Source: Dipteronia dyeriana (Eukaryota; Streptophyta; Magnoliopsida; Sapindales; Sapindaceae). From it: a stretch of DNA of 64,000 nt. The stretch is from contig CM065298.1 of the NCBI GenBank assembly GCA_032871835.1, positions 94,611,891 to 94,675,890 on the forward strand, written 5' to 3'. This document shows, piece after piece, positions 21,573-32,400 of this stretch. The notes below the pieces were generated by a model, which worked only from the letters and a program-made list of their open reading frames with translations, searched no databases and was not told where the DNA came from. Made by a program: the position numbers and the translations under genes. Numbering within the stretch: the stretch's first letter is position 1; every line of letters begins with the position of its first letter.

Positions 21573-23689
21573 ATGAGCTTTGGATAGGCAGAAAGCCGAG
21601 TCTAAATCATTTTCACATTTGGGGTTGTCCAGCTGAGTCAAGGCCTTACAGGCCATATGAAAAGAAATTGGACTCTAAAATTATGAGCAACTACTTCATT
21701 GGCTACTCTGAGCGATCAATGGGCTATAAGTTTTATGATCTCATACTTAGGTCAATTTTTGAAACGAAAACTGTAATATTTTTTGAGGATGATGAGTTTG
21801 GGGGGAGAAATAAGGTTAGAGACATTGTCTTTGAGGAAGAATCGGTTTCGATTCTCACTATCGCTTTTGACAATGTGCAGGTTTCTATACATGTCATTGA
21901 TCAAGAAGCGAATCTAGATCCTCAACCAGACAATGTTGAACAACCCCCCTTTCAAGATGAGGTAATTGTTCCTGATGAACAAACTCAACAATCTCAAGAA
22001 CCAGTGCCATTAAGGCGATCCACTAGAGAAAGAAGAAATGCTATTCCGGATGATTTTTTACGTATTTCTCCAGGAACACGAGGAAGACATTGGAATGATG
22101 GAAAATGATCCAATCAACTTCCATCAAGCCATGCAGGGTTCCAACTCTCAGGAGTGGATTGATGTCATGAATGAGGAGTATAAGTCTATGCAAGACAATA
22201 AGGTTTAGGAACTTGTCCTATTACCAGAAGGTGCGAAGCCCATTGGTTGTAAATGGATATTTAAAACCAAAAGGGATTCGAAAGGTAACGTGGAGAGGTA
22301 TAAGGCTCGTCTTGTAGTTAAAGACTTTACCCCAAAAGAAGGGATTGACTATAAAGAGATTTTCTATCCGGTTTCAATGAAAGACTCTTTTAAGACAATC
22401 ATGGCACTTGTTGCACATTTTGACCTTGAGCTTCATTAGATGGATGTCAAGACGGCGTTTCTCAATGGTGACATTGGCAAAACAATATATATGGTGCAAC
22501 CATAAAACTTTGAGTCGGGAGACTCAAAGAATATGGTTTGCAAATTGACAAAATCCATCTATGGACTTAAGCAAGCTTCCCGTCAGTGGTACTAAAAGTT
22601 TCATTAAGTGGTTATCTCGTTTGGTTTTGAGATAAGCGATATTGATAATTGTTTGTATCATAAATTCAGTGGGAGTAAGCACATATTCCTGGTTTTATAT
22701 GTCGATGATATACTGCTTGCAACAAATGATATAGGCATGTTGCATGAAACAAAGAGATTTCTATCAAAGAATTTTGAGATGAAAGATCTTGGTGACGCCT
22801 CATTTGTATTAGGGATCCAGATACAACAAGATCACTCTCGGGGTATTCTTCGATTATCACAAAGGAGCTGTATCGATACAGTACTCAAAAGGTTTGGCAT
22901 GCAGGACAACAAACCAGGTGACACCCCTGTCGCTAAGGGAGACAAGTTCAGTCTCAATCAGTACCCTAAAAGTAACCTTGAAGCTAAGGAAATGCAGAAG
23001 ATTCCCTATGCATCAGTTGTAGGGAGTCTATTGTATGCTCAGGTGTGTACGCGTCCGGATATTACGTACATTGTTGGTATGTTAGGCAGATATTTAAGTA
23101 ACCCTGGGATGGATCATTGTATGACAGCCAATCGAGTTATAAAGTATTTGAAGAGAACAAAAGATTACATGCTCACATATAGGAGATCGGATTAGTTTGA
23201 GATCATAGAGTATCCCGACTCCGATTATGCTGGATGCCAAGACAGTAAGAAATCCACATCAGGCTACATATACTTGTTGGCTGGTGGAGCTATTTCTTGG
23301 ATGAGTACCAAATAGACACTTATAGCTTCTTCCACCATGGCAGCAGGGTTTGTAGCATGCTATGTGGCATCTAACCATGGAATATAGCTGCGGAATTTTG
23401 TTACTAGGCTACGCATTATGGAGGGTGTTGAAAGACCGCTCAAACTATATTGTGACAATAAGTCAGCAGTGCTATATTCTAACAACAACATGAGCTCATC
23501 TAGGTCAAAGCATATTGACATTAAGTTCTTAGTTGTGAAGGAAAGAATGCAGAGTGTACATATATCCATAGAGCACATTGGGACAAACTCTATGATAGTG
23601 AATCCGCTTACAAAGGGATTACCACATAAGGTCTTTCATGAGCACACTGCTCATATGGATGTTATTTTGTGTGAGGATATCACATTATA
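21573..23689 (+). pseudogene. Copia pol remnant: integrase tail, reverse transcriptase, RNase H
   Basis: The first part reads HFHIWGCPAE-like sequence and continues to SNYFIGYSERSMGYKFYD and RRSTRERRNAIPDDF, the C-terminal region of Copia integrase. Reverse transcriptase follows, with KWIFKTKRDSKGNVERYKAR, MDVKTAFLNGD, SIYGLKQASRQWY and the catalytic LYVDDILLA (YVDD codons at 22698-22709). RNase H follows with DYAGCQDSKKSTSGY, LYCDNKSAVLYSNN and KHIDIKF. At least eight in-frame stops interrupt it. Several fall where the family has Gln or Trp, as expected from C-to-T change at methylated sites. The longest surviving frame is 22608-23195. Confidence 0.9.
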
Positions 23690-24118
23690 GTGGGAGTTTG
23701 TATAATTTTATATTTTATTGCTCTATATTTGATTTTGGATATACTTATGCATTTATGTATTTGGATATTTTCTGATCAGAAATAAAGTATTCGGTTAATT
23801 ACACTCTGTTACATTGTGTTAAGTTTTGATCTCATTAAGGAATAAAGTAGGACCAGTTGGAATAGACATGTATAGATCACATTGCATGTAATTTCCATGC
23901 TACGCATCCATGATTGATCTATGTCATTGGGTTATGTTGGTATACGTGACCATTGATAGGTTTAGTCACGCTAAATGTGACGAAAACTGTTTTGATCCTA
24001 TGTCAGTATAATCAATGGACGAGATTATTCGGATATACCCTAAAATTGTGATAGCAAACTTTTAGAGCTCATAAAGTCATACACATTTTAAAGTTACATA
24101 TGTGGCCCAATGAGAGAT

Positions 24119-24657
24119 TGTTGGAAAAAATTCCGTCATATGGGGCCACACATGTGAATATTAAATGTGTTGTGCTATCTTTTGGTTAAATCTAAATTAA
24201 AGTGATCTAATTAAGATTTAAAGTTTTAAGGCTTAAGGGTATAATTGTTATGGAATTAATGTGTAGATATCAGAGTGTTATTTCTAATTTGTTGAGGGGC
24301 CGAATTAGAAATATCCAACATATAATAATTTGATTATTATATATATTTAGGGTTATGGTCCCCAAATTACACGATACTTTTGTTTTGTCTGTGTCCCCGT
24401 CAACAGAGTAAAATAGAACACTTTAGGGTTCATAAATGTCGTGATAATTTGGAAGATCACAACCCATACACCAACCTTTGACAATGAATTCAGGTACGCT
24501 TCCGCTTTCTCAATTTACTTATTTTCTCTTGAATTGACATGGGTTATATTATATATATATTAATGTTTGATTACTCATGATATATAAACATATTTAGGTT
24601 ATTCGGATTAATTGTGTACCTACACATGTTAGTTTTGTATTAATCGAATCCCTCACA
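24119..24657 (+). repeat. Copia 3' LTR
   Basis: Starts TGTTGGAAAAAATTCCGTCA and ends CGAATCCCTCACA. It is preceded by AATGAGAGAT, a weak polypurine tract. Between the end of RNase H (about 23689) and this LTR lie 430 bp of non-coding element sequence. Confidence 0.9.
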
Positions 24658-25019
24658 TAAAGAAATTAAATGCCAATCTCTCTTGCTATCTCCTAAAATC
24701 TGTCTTGTTGCAACCAAATTGTGATATTCCTTTATCTAACTGGTATGATACAATCCTAGATGCAAAAAGTAGAGGGTAATATGATCTTGTTCTAACTTTT
24801 TTGGGCAATTATTCTGTTTTCTTCTATTAACTTTGATTCAAAGAAAATTGGACTTTTCATTCCTAGTTTTATATCACACTATCATGTTTGTTTGTCACAA
24901 ATTGACCGTATCTCTATGCAATTTCATGTGATTGGTTTATACCATTATCACATTCTCCATTGCCGTACAGTATTTTGGATTTTAATTTATCATTGATTTG
25001 AAGTTATATTTAAGGTAAA
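24658..25019 (+). other. Displaced 3' flank of the PPR gene
   Basis: Matches 32650-33010, downstream of the intact PPR gene; both read ATCTCTCTTGCTATCTCCT and CACTATCATGTTTGTTTGTCACAAA. It shows where the deleted part of the second PPR copy resumed. Confidence 0.8.
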
Positions 25020-26690
25020 ATTTATAAATAACCAAAAAATTAGGAGGTTTATTGCTTTTACCTAAGATTAATATTTTAATTGTTTCTACCAAAAAATCCA
25101 TTTTTTGGACAAAATTACCCTTCTTTTTTTTATTGATTTTTATTTTTAAAGACTAATTTTCTTTATATATTTTGTTTCTCTATTTTTTTCTTTTTCTTCT
25201 TCTTCTCATACCTCCATCTTCTTCTTCATGGACCTCCATCTTCTTCTTCTATATTTTTTTTTGCCCTTACGTGTTTAATTGTTTTAGATTTGATGTGTTT
25301 AATTTTGTTTTGTCCTGGTGTGTTTAATTGATTTCCATGGTGTATTTAATTGATTTGTACTTGGTATTGCCATGTTGTGTTTAATCGTGTTGCCCCGATG
25401 TATTTAATTGAGCTTAATTGATCTGTCTTGGTGTGTTTAATTGGTGACCTGATGTGTTTAATTGGTCTACCTTGATGTGTTTAATTGGTTTACACGTTGT
25501 GTGTTTAATTGGTTTATCCTATGTGTTTAATTGGGTTGTCGTGGTGTGTTTAATTGGTCAGTTATGGTATGTTTAATTGTGTTATCGTGGCGTGTTTAAT
25601 TGGTGGCATGGCGTGTTTAAAGAAATCTGGAAAAATTTCTAGATTTAAATAAATTTGGAAATTTTCCAAATTTCCTTATACCAACAAAAATTAAAATTTT
25701 TTTGAAGAGATCTGGATGAATTTTCAAGTCTCTTCAAATAAAAATAAATAGATAAAAAAAAACTAAAAACTTAAAACTAAAAACCTTTGAACAGATCTAG
25801 AGAAAAAATAACTTTATTTTTAATCATCATCATCATAAAAAATTCATCGGTTCATCATCAATCTCAAACAACAATAGTACAACACCAATCTTCATAAAAA
25901 CAAATTGTTTTTAATGATAAGAAGAAGATGAGGAATAGACTTGGAGAAACAAAAAAAAAAGAAAGAAGAGGAACAGACTTGGAGAAACAAAAAAAGAAGA
26001 AGAAGAGGAACAAATCTGGACAAACACCGTCGAAACCGTGACAAGTAAATAAAAACTTCAATTAAAACATTAAGCCGGCGACGTTCTGAACTTGTCGGAG
26101 AAAATAAAAGAAATGAAAGAGATGGAGAGAGAGAGAGTGTGTGTGTGTGAAGAGTTGTAGGGAAAATAAAATAAATGAAAAAGATGGAGTGAGAGAGAGT
26201 GAAGAGTCGCCAGAAAAAATGGAAAAGAGAAGATAGAGTGAAGAGTCTACTGACTCACCAGAAATTAAAAAGATGGAGAGAGAGAGTATGAAGCATTGTA
26301 GGGAAAATAAAATAAATGGGAAAGATGGAATGAAAAGTCGTCGTACAAAATGGAAGAAAGAACAAATGAAGAGTCTGGTGATGGTGACTTGGTGAGGGAG
26401 ATGGAGAGAGATAAAGTTGAAATGAGAGTATTAATTAAGAAGATAAAAAATGTAAGATAAAATGTGAAGTTGGTTTAGAAAATCGAGATAGTGGGTAAGT
26501 TAATTGAGGAAAAGATGAGTGATGTAGTGGTGCGAGACCCATGCAATGATATGGTGTTGATATAAAAGTTGTTAGGAAAATGTTTCTAATGGAAAAATGA
26601 GGGATGAAAATAATAAAAATACTAATATTAAATAAAAACAATAAACCTCCTTTTTTTTTTTATAAAAAGAGGTGTTTCCTCTCATATTTA
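25020..26690. mobile_element. Inverted-repeat element inserted in the PPR-P450 interval
   Basis: AGGAGGTTTATTG (25042-25054) faces CAATAAACCTCCT (26639-26651), with A-runs on the outer side of each. The paralogous interval after the intact PPR gene (33010-33050) lacks this 1.6 kb, so it is an insertion. The interior has a minisatellite and GAGA-rich stretches but no transposase frame. Exact ends are uncertain because the flanks differ slightly from the paralogue. The superfamily is unassigned. Confidence 0.6.
25269..25622 (+). repeat. TGTTTAATTG minisatellite
   Basis: Over a dozen copies of TGTGTTTAATTG separated by 8-20 variable bases, giving a period of about 22-30 bp. The core is well kept while the linkers differ. 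Confidence 0.85.
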
Positions 26691-26805
26691 CTACATAGTG
26701 AAATAAGACATAAGACATCAGCTGCCTAACTATCTGCTTCTTGTTTGTCATGTTCTAAATTCAATAGAATAAGAAAGATAAGTTGTCAAATAAATATGCT
26801 TCTAA

Positions 26806-27763
26806 GGGTGTGTTTGGTATGCGAGATATGATTGAACTATTTTTAAGACATGATATTGGATTAGATTGGATTGGATTTGATTGAATTAATTATAGTGTCT
26901 CCCGTGTTTGGTGCAATATGGATTTGACTAAAAATAGTCCAATAATGTGTTTGGAATGTGATAAGATTGGATAAAAAAATTACCCAATCTCTTTTAACTC
27001 CCCGGTCTCCTTTCTCTACTCATTTGTTTCTCTTTCTCTCCTTCCTCTCTCATCTGATTACTTGATCTCATCACTCATCAAACTCAACCTTTTCTCTCAT
27101 CTCTTTCTCGCTCAAAATCAATTAAAAGCGACTCATTTTTTTCTCTCATCTCAATTCTTCAACCCAAAATTATCGTCCAAATCAATTAAAAATTACTCCA
27201 TTTTTTAAACTTATTGAACAAAAGAAAAAAAAGAAGAAAAAATAATCTTGAAAAAACCCATAAAACCTTCAAATCCAGATCTCTCTCCCATTTCAAGTCC
27301 TGCTCTCTTCTCCTTTTTCTTTTCCTTAATTTACTTTTTTTGTGAACAGATCTAACTCTCACCTTCTTTTTCTTTTCTTTAATATGTTTTTTTGTTAACG
27401 GGTCTGAGTGTTTCACAATCTGCTCTTTTAATTTTTTTTAACATATTTTGGTTTTTCTTTTTAAACCAATCTGGTTTGTAAAGTGAGATATTGTTTGATT
27501 GATGATATATGTTGGCTTTTGAACCAGAGAATCTGGGTTTATGGACCGTGAAGATTGATGATCTGAGTTGGGAGGGGATTTTGTGTAATAAAGAAGATAG
27601 GAAAGAAATTAATCCCATCCATTTTGACGGTATTAATTTATCCTATTGCAATGGGATAATTTTGATTGATGGGATTATTTTTATCATATCCTGCTAGTGA
27701 GCTAAACATAAGAAAGGGTTTAAAAATAAGTCAATCCTATCCTATCCCATCAAACAGACGCCC
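26806..27763. mobile_element. PIF/Harbinger-like MITE with TAA target duplication
   Basis: Starts GGGTGTGTTTGGTATGCGAG and ends, inverted, GGGCGTCTGTTTGATGGGAT. It is flanked by TAA on both sides (26803-26805 and 27764-27766). The paralogous site at about 33140 reads TTCTAAATGTC with no insert, which fixes the insertion to the base. A 3-bp TAA duplication with GGG ends is the PIF/Harbinger (Tourist) signature. The 958-bp interior has no transposase. Confidence 0.85.
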
Positions 27764-27766
27764 TAA

Positions 27767-28147
27767 ATGTCTCTTTCATGCTATATTAATACTTTCAGGT
27801 GGATCCTTTAGGTGTTAACAACAAATTCTAATCTTAAAAGATTTCCTTGTTACAACTGGATGTTCTTAGTGTTTGGATTTTCTTTATTAAATATACAAGA
27901 TTGTATAGCTGTAGGTCTCAACCGCTAATGTTTAAATTTTTTCCTAGTTAATATTAATTATTATCATCTGATTCCAATTCTCTACGCTAAGCTGAAAACA
28001 ACCTTTTACATAGATAATCCCGAAGAAATCTTCCAAAGTAACGCTCATGACATTTCCCTGTAGTACATAAAAACATGTTACAGTTTTGAACTCTTCTCCA
28101 TAATCTGTTAACATATTGAATTCTCCATAGAACATTTTCACGATACA
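27767..28147 (+). promoter_or_regulatory. Upstream region of the first P450 gene
   Basis: Matches 33150-34206 in patches (for example CAACCTTTTACA, AATCTTCCAAAGTAA, TTGAATTCTCC(A/G)TAGAA). It is the 5' flank shared by the two recent P450 copies, so it should contain their promoter. No single TATA box was assigned. Confidence 0.4.
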
Positions 28148-30120
28148 ATGAGTGCTCTCTTTTTCATTGCAGCTCCTTTACTTTTAGCCCTGTTTTGGAT
28201 TTTAATTCTCTCACTGATGGTATTTACTCCTAAACATCTGTTCTTAACAATCAAAGAACTGATCTTGAATGATAAACGTCCTCCGGCAGCAGGTCTAATG
28301 TTAAATCTGCTCATACACTTCAATAGACTTTTTGATTACCTTACATCGGTTGCTAAAAATCACAGCACGTTTCGTTTGATTGCATCATCCTATAGCGAAA
28401 TTTTCACTGCTGACCCGGTTAATGTTGAATATATACTGAAAACCAACTTCTCCAATTACGGCAAGGTAGTAAAATTTCATCTACTCACTGCTGTTAATTT
28501 AGCAGTCAGCTAACACTGATGTTCAGATGTATTGGTATTGCAGGGAGAATATAATTGGTATTTAATGAGAGATCTTTTTGGTGATGGAATATTTACTGTG
28601 GATGGAGATAAATGGCGCCACCAAAGGAAGCTTGCAAGTTATGAATTCTCAACAAAAGTCTTGAGAGATTTCAGTACTGATGTCTTTCGAGCTAATGCTG
28701 TGAAATTAACTTCAAAGATTTATGAGGATGCAGCCGGGAAGCAGACTATAGAACTTCAGGTTTTTTATTATGCTACAACTGAAGTCTTTCATGCACATTA
28801 ATTATAATGGTTTGTGAGATGTGACTTGAAAGCTAAATTACTTTGATTTTAGCGGGTATTGTTTTCCTTGGATTTTACAGGAGATGTTGATGAAGTCAAC
28901 TTTGGATTCAATATTTAAGGTCGGATTTGGGGCTGAGCTAAATGCATTATCTGATTCAAATGAGTTTGGAAACCAATTCACTAAGGCCTTTGATGACTCC
29001 AACTTTATTGTGTTCTGGCGATATGTAGATCCATTTTGGAAAATCAAAAGGTTTCTTAATATTGGTTTGGAGGCCTCCCTTAAGAAAAACATTAAAGTCG
29101 TTGACGATTTCATTTATGGACTGATTTGTTACAAAAGGGAGCAGTTGAAAAATGAAAAGCTAGATGTGGGTGAATTTTTCTCAATCAAAACGCACTTTAA
29201 TACGTTCGATCGATACATATATTTATTGATATTTTTCTGGTGAACAGAAGGGAAAGGAAGATATACTGTCAAGGTTTCTATTGGAGAGTGAGAAGGATCC
29301 GCAAAGCATGACTGATAAATATTTGAGGGATATAACTCTCAATTTCATCATAGCAGGTAAAGACACAACCGCGAACACGCTGACTTGGTTCTTTTACATG
29401 CTCTGTAAAAATCCTGTGGTTCAAGAGAAGGTTGCACTGGAAGTGAGAGAAGCAACAGAAGCTGAGAACAGCATATCTGCTGATGAATTTGTGGAGTTGA
29501 TGACCGAAGAGGCCTTGAACAAGATGCATTATCTTCATGCAGCTATAACCGAAACTCTCAGGCTCTATCCAGCTGTTCCTGTGGTAATATAATGCTTCTC
29601 TAGAATTAATCTTCAATTCTCTTCAAAGTAGTACTATTCTGATTTAGAGAATTCATTGCAGGACGGGAAGTGCGCGATAGAAGATGATATTCTCCCGGAT
29701 GGCTTCGTAGTAAAGAAAGATGACGGCGTAAACTACATACCTTATGCCATGGGAAGGATGGCATACATTTGGGGAGACGATGCAGAGGAGTTCAGGCCTG
29801 AGAGATGGCTTCATGATGGTGTTTTCCAACCAGAAAGTCCTTTTAAATTTACAGCATTTCAGGTCAGTGTCATTGTTTTTTGCTTTCAATTTTCTTGATT
29901 ACAGCTCCTTATATATTTTTTTCATTTCTGTTATTAGGCGGGGCCTCGTATCTGTCTAGGGAAGGAATTTGCTTACAGGCAAATGAAAATGTTGGGTGCT
30001 GTTCTTGTCAATTTCTTCAAATTCAAACTTGTGGATGAGAGTAAAGAAGCAACTTATCGAACCATGTTCACGCTTCACATGGATCAAGGGCTCCATTTGT
30101 ATGCTTATCCTAGACTGTAA
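28148..30120 (+). CDS. Cytochrome P450, CYP704 family (704C-like), gene A
   Basis: Six exons: 28148-28465, 28544-28759, 28881-29165, 29248-29583, 29662-29862, 29938-30120. All introns are GT..AG and phase 0, giving 512 residues with no stop. Residues 3-26 form a membrane anchor, so the enzyme should sit on the ER facing the cytosol. Landmarks: C-helix WRHQR at 130-134, I-helix AGKDTT at 309-314, ETLR at 375-378, FRPERW at 429-434, and heme loop [10 protein letters not shown] at 451-460 with Cys458 as iron ligand. CYP704 enzymes are mostly omega-hydroxylases of long-chain fatty acids; CYP704B acts in pollen-wall sporopollenin, while the 704C-type role is less defined. The subfamily is inferred from motif resemblance. 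Gene B is its close duplicate. Confidence 0.92.
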
Positions 30121-30738
30121 GATGTAACCTGAAAATTTCGGACTAGTTTTTGCCTTTTAAATGCTGTTTGTTGCAATATCCTGGAAAATCTTAACTCATG
30201 TCAGTTCAAAACTTCAAGTCCTTCAAAACCAAACTTGCTTAATTTTACATCAGTATATTATGGTATTACTTGTCCTCCTAATTTTATTAGTTGTTTGATA
30301 CGAAGCTGAACTGAGTCGGGCTGTTTGGTACTGTTTTTTTTTTGTTTTTGTTTTTGGCTTAAACAATTTCTTGTTTTCCATTTAAAAACAAGAAATTGAT
30401 TTTTATACTTTTCAAAATCTGAAACATATCTCGATTGGCAATAATTGAAAGTAATATGCTGGAAATTAAAAAAAAAAATCATAAATATAAGGTCTAGGTC
30501 AGCTAGATACTCAGCCGATGTGGGACTTTAGTCCCTACAGCAACACTCCCACCCGAAAGAAAGCCGCAAAAAAGCTTGCTCTGATACAATGAGGCATGAG
30601 TCCCTATATCAGTTTTTCATGTAATTTCTGACATGACGAGACATTGATGACATGGCAAGTCTCTGTCACGTCAGGTAACGAGCGGTCGATTAGATACACA
30701 CGATCGATTAACAATAACGCGGTTCTGGGTTCTCTTGA
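30121..30738. other. Spacer with a retrotransposon scrap
   Basis: About 30500-30600 reads, on the minus strand, TTGTATCAGAGCAAGC near GGGTGGGAGTGTTG and CTAAAGTCCCACATCGG. These resemble a tRNA-Met primer site and a polypurine/LTR start of a Copia-type element, but no complete LTR is present. The remainder is the presumed promoter of the PPR gene. Confidence 0.45.
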
Positions 30739-32400
30739 GTGTTGTCAATGTCCAGAACATTTCCATCCAAAGTTTCATTTCTCAGAAACGCAATCGAAGA
30801 ATGCAAGAACATGAGAGAGCTCAAACAAATCCATTCCCAGATCATAACATCTCCTTATAGACATGAGAACCAACACCATTTCCTTATCTCCCGCCTCCTC
30901 TTCTTTTGCGCCTTTTCGGATTCTGGCTCTGTCGGCTATGCCACCAACGTTTTTCGTGACATTAAGGAGCCCAATCTCTATGTGTATAACATCATGATCA
31001 GAGCATATGCGTGTAAGTTTGGTGAATCAAATGATACCCGCTTGTATCAATCTTTGAAATTGTATAAGCGAATGCTCTTTAGCTGCATTGCACCTGATTT
31101 CCTCACTTTTCCGTTCCTTTTAAAGGAGTGTACGAGGAGGCTTGATGGTCTTGTGGGGTCTACTATTCATGGTCAAGCCATTAAATTTGGGTTGTATGAT
31201 GATGTTTTTGTGCAAAATTCTATGATTAGTCTGTATATGGCTTGTGGGTTTGTGATTAGAGCCAAGAAGTTGTTTGATGAAATGTTCAGCAGAGATGTGG
31301 TTTCTTGGAACACGATGATTATTGGGTATTTGAGAAGTGGGGATCTTGACGAGGCTTTGGATTTGTTCAGGAGGATGAAGATGAAGAATGTTATTTCTTG
31401 GAATTCAATTATTACGGGGTTTGTTCAAGGCGGCAGAGCAAAGGAGGCTTTGGAGTTTTTTCAACAAATGCAGAGTTCAAGTGATGATGATGTGGTTAAA
31501 CCAGATAAGATTACTATTGCGAGTGTGCTTTCGGCTTGTGCTTATCTTGGTGCCATGGACCATGGGAATTGGGCGCATGGTTACTTGAAGAGAAGTGGGA
31601 TCGAGTGTGATGTTGTTATTGGGACAGCTTTGGTTGACATGTACGGCAAATGTGGTTGTGTGGGAAGAGCTTATGCTGTCTTTAAGGAAATGTCTGAGAA
31701 GGATACCTTGGCATGGACAGCTATGATTTCAGTGTTTGCGCTTCATGGGTATGCCAAGGAGGCTTTTGATACTTTTAAAGAAATGGAAGATGAAGGAGTG
31801 AAGCCGAACCATGTGACATTTGTTGGGCTGTTGTCAGCTTGTGCTCATTATGGCTTAGTAGGGAAAGGTCGCTGGTGTTTTGACTTCATGAGACATGTTT
31901 ACTTGATGGAACCACTGGTCCATCATTATGCTTGCATGGTAGCCATTCTTAGCCGAGCTGGGCTCTTTGACGAGGCGGAAAGGTTCATAAGAAGTATGCC
32001 GATGGAGCCAGATGTGTTTGTTTGGGGTGCATTACTTGGGGGATGTCAAATGCATGGGAATGTCGAGTTAGGAGAAACGGTTGCACAATATTTGATAGAT
32101 TTGGATCCTTTGAACCATGCTTTCTATGTGAACTTGTGTGATATTTATGCCAAGGCTAGTAGATTTGATGATGTGAAGAGAATTAGAAACATAATGAAAG
32201 AAAGAGGAATTAGAAAAGGAATCCCAGGCTGTAGCATGGTCGAAGTTGATGGAGTTGTTCATGAATTCTCTGTGAGAGGTTCACCTGAAGGTGTGATAGA
32301 GGAACCAGTGTGGGTTTTGAACGAACTTTGCAAAGTGATGAATTTTGAAGATTGGGTACATTGCATTAGAGATCTATATATGGAGGCACATATAGCGTGA
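30739..32400 (+). CDS. PLS-class pentatricopeptide repeat protein with E domain
   Basis: Single-exon gene for 553 residues, typical of plant PPR genes. The N-terminus has the usual CKNMRELKQIHSQII motif. Repeats follow in PLS order, with diagnostic pieces VVSWNTMIIGYLRSGD, NVISWNSIITGFVQGG, IGTALVDMYGKCG, LAWTAMISVFALHG and PNHVTFVGLLSACAHYG. The E motif begins near residue 429 (WGALLGGCQMHGN), and an E+-like segment near 492-510 has GIPGCSMVEVDGVVHEF. There is no DYW deaminase domain. PLS/E proteins bind specific organelle RNAs, mostly for C-to-U editing, recruiting a deaminase in trans. An organelle target peptide is likely but not evident by eye. An in-frame ATG at 30748 is an equally plausible start, because the copy at 18673 preserves it. 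Two truncated copies exist at 2490 and 18673. Confidence 0.93.
   Translation: MLSMSRTFPSKVSFLRNAIEECKNMRELKQIHSQIITSPYRHENQHHFLISRLLFFCAFSDSGSVGYATNVFRDIKEPNLYVYNIMIRAYACKFGESNDTRLYQSLKLYKRMLFSCIAPDFLTFPFLLKECTRRLDGLVGSTIHGQAIKFGLYDDVFVQNSMISLYMACGFVIRAKKLFDEMFSRDVVSWNTMIIGYLRSGDLDEALDLFRRMKMKNVISWNSIITGFVQGGRAKEALEFFQQMQSSSDDDVVKPDKITIASVLSACAYLGAMDHGNWAHGYLKRSGIECDVVIGTALVDMYGKCGCVGRAYAVFKEMSEKDTLAWTAMISVFALHGYAKEAFDTFKEMEDEGVKPNHVTFVGLLSACAHYGLVGKGRWCFDFMRHVYLMEPLVHHYACMVAILSRAGLFDEAERFIRSMPMEPDVFVWGALLGGCQMHGNVELGETVAQYLIDLDPLNHAFYVNLCDIYAKASRFDDVKRIRNIMKERGIRKGIPGCSMVEVDGVVHEFSVRGSPEGVIEEPVWVLNELCKVMNFEDWVHCIRDLYMEAHIA

Larger units (their letters stand above)
19024..24657 (+). mobile_element. 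Ty1/Copia LTR retrotransposon, decayed and internally deleted
   Basis: Two LTRs of about 535 bp flank a primer-binding site, gag, the tail of integrase, reverse transcriptase and RNase H in Copia order. The LTRs begin TGTTGG and end in CA. The protease, the gag zinc knuckle and the integrase catalytic core are absent, because gag runs directly into the integrase C-terminal region at about 21545-21580. Many in-frame stops break the remaining frames. The 5-bp flanks (TGAAT left, TAAAG right) do not match, so there is no target duplication. The flanks are distant parts of the PPR locus, so a deletion of about 1.4 kb of host sequence is associated with the insertion. Non-autonomous and probably immobile. 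Confidence 0.92.
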
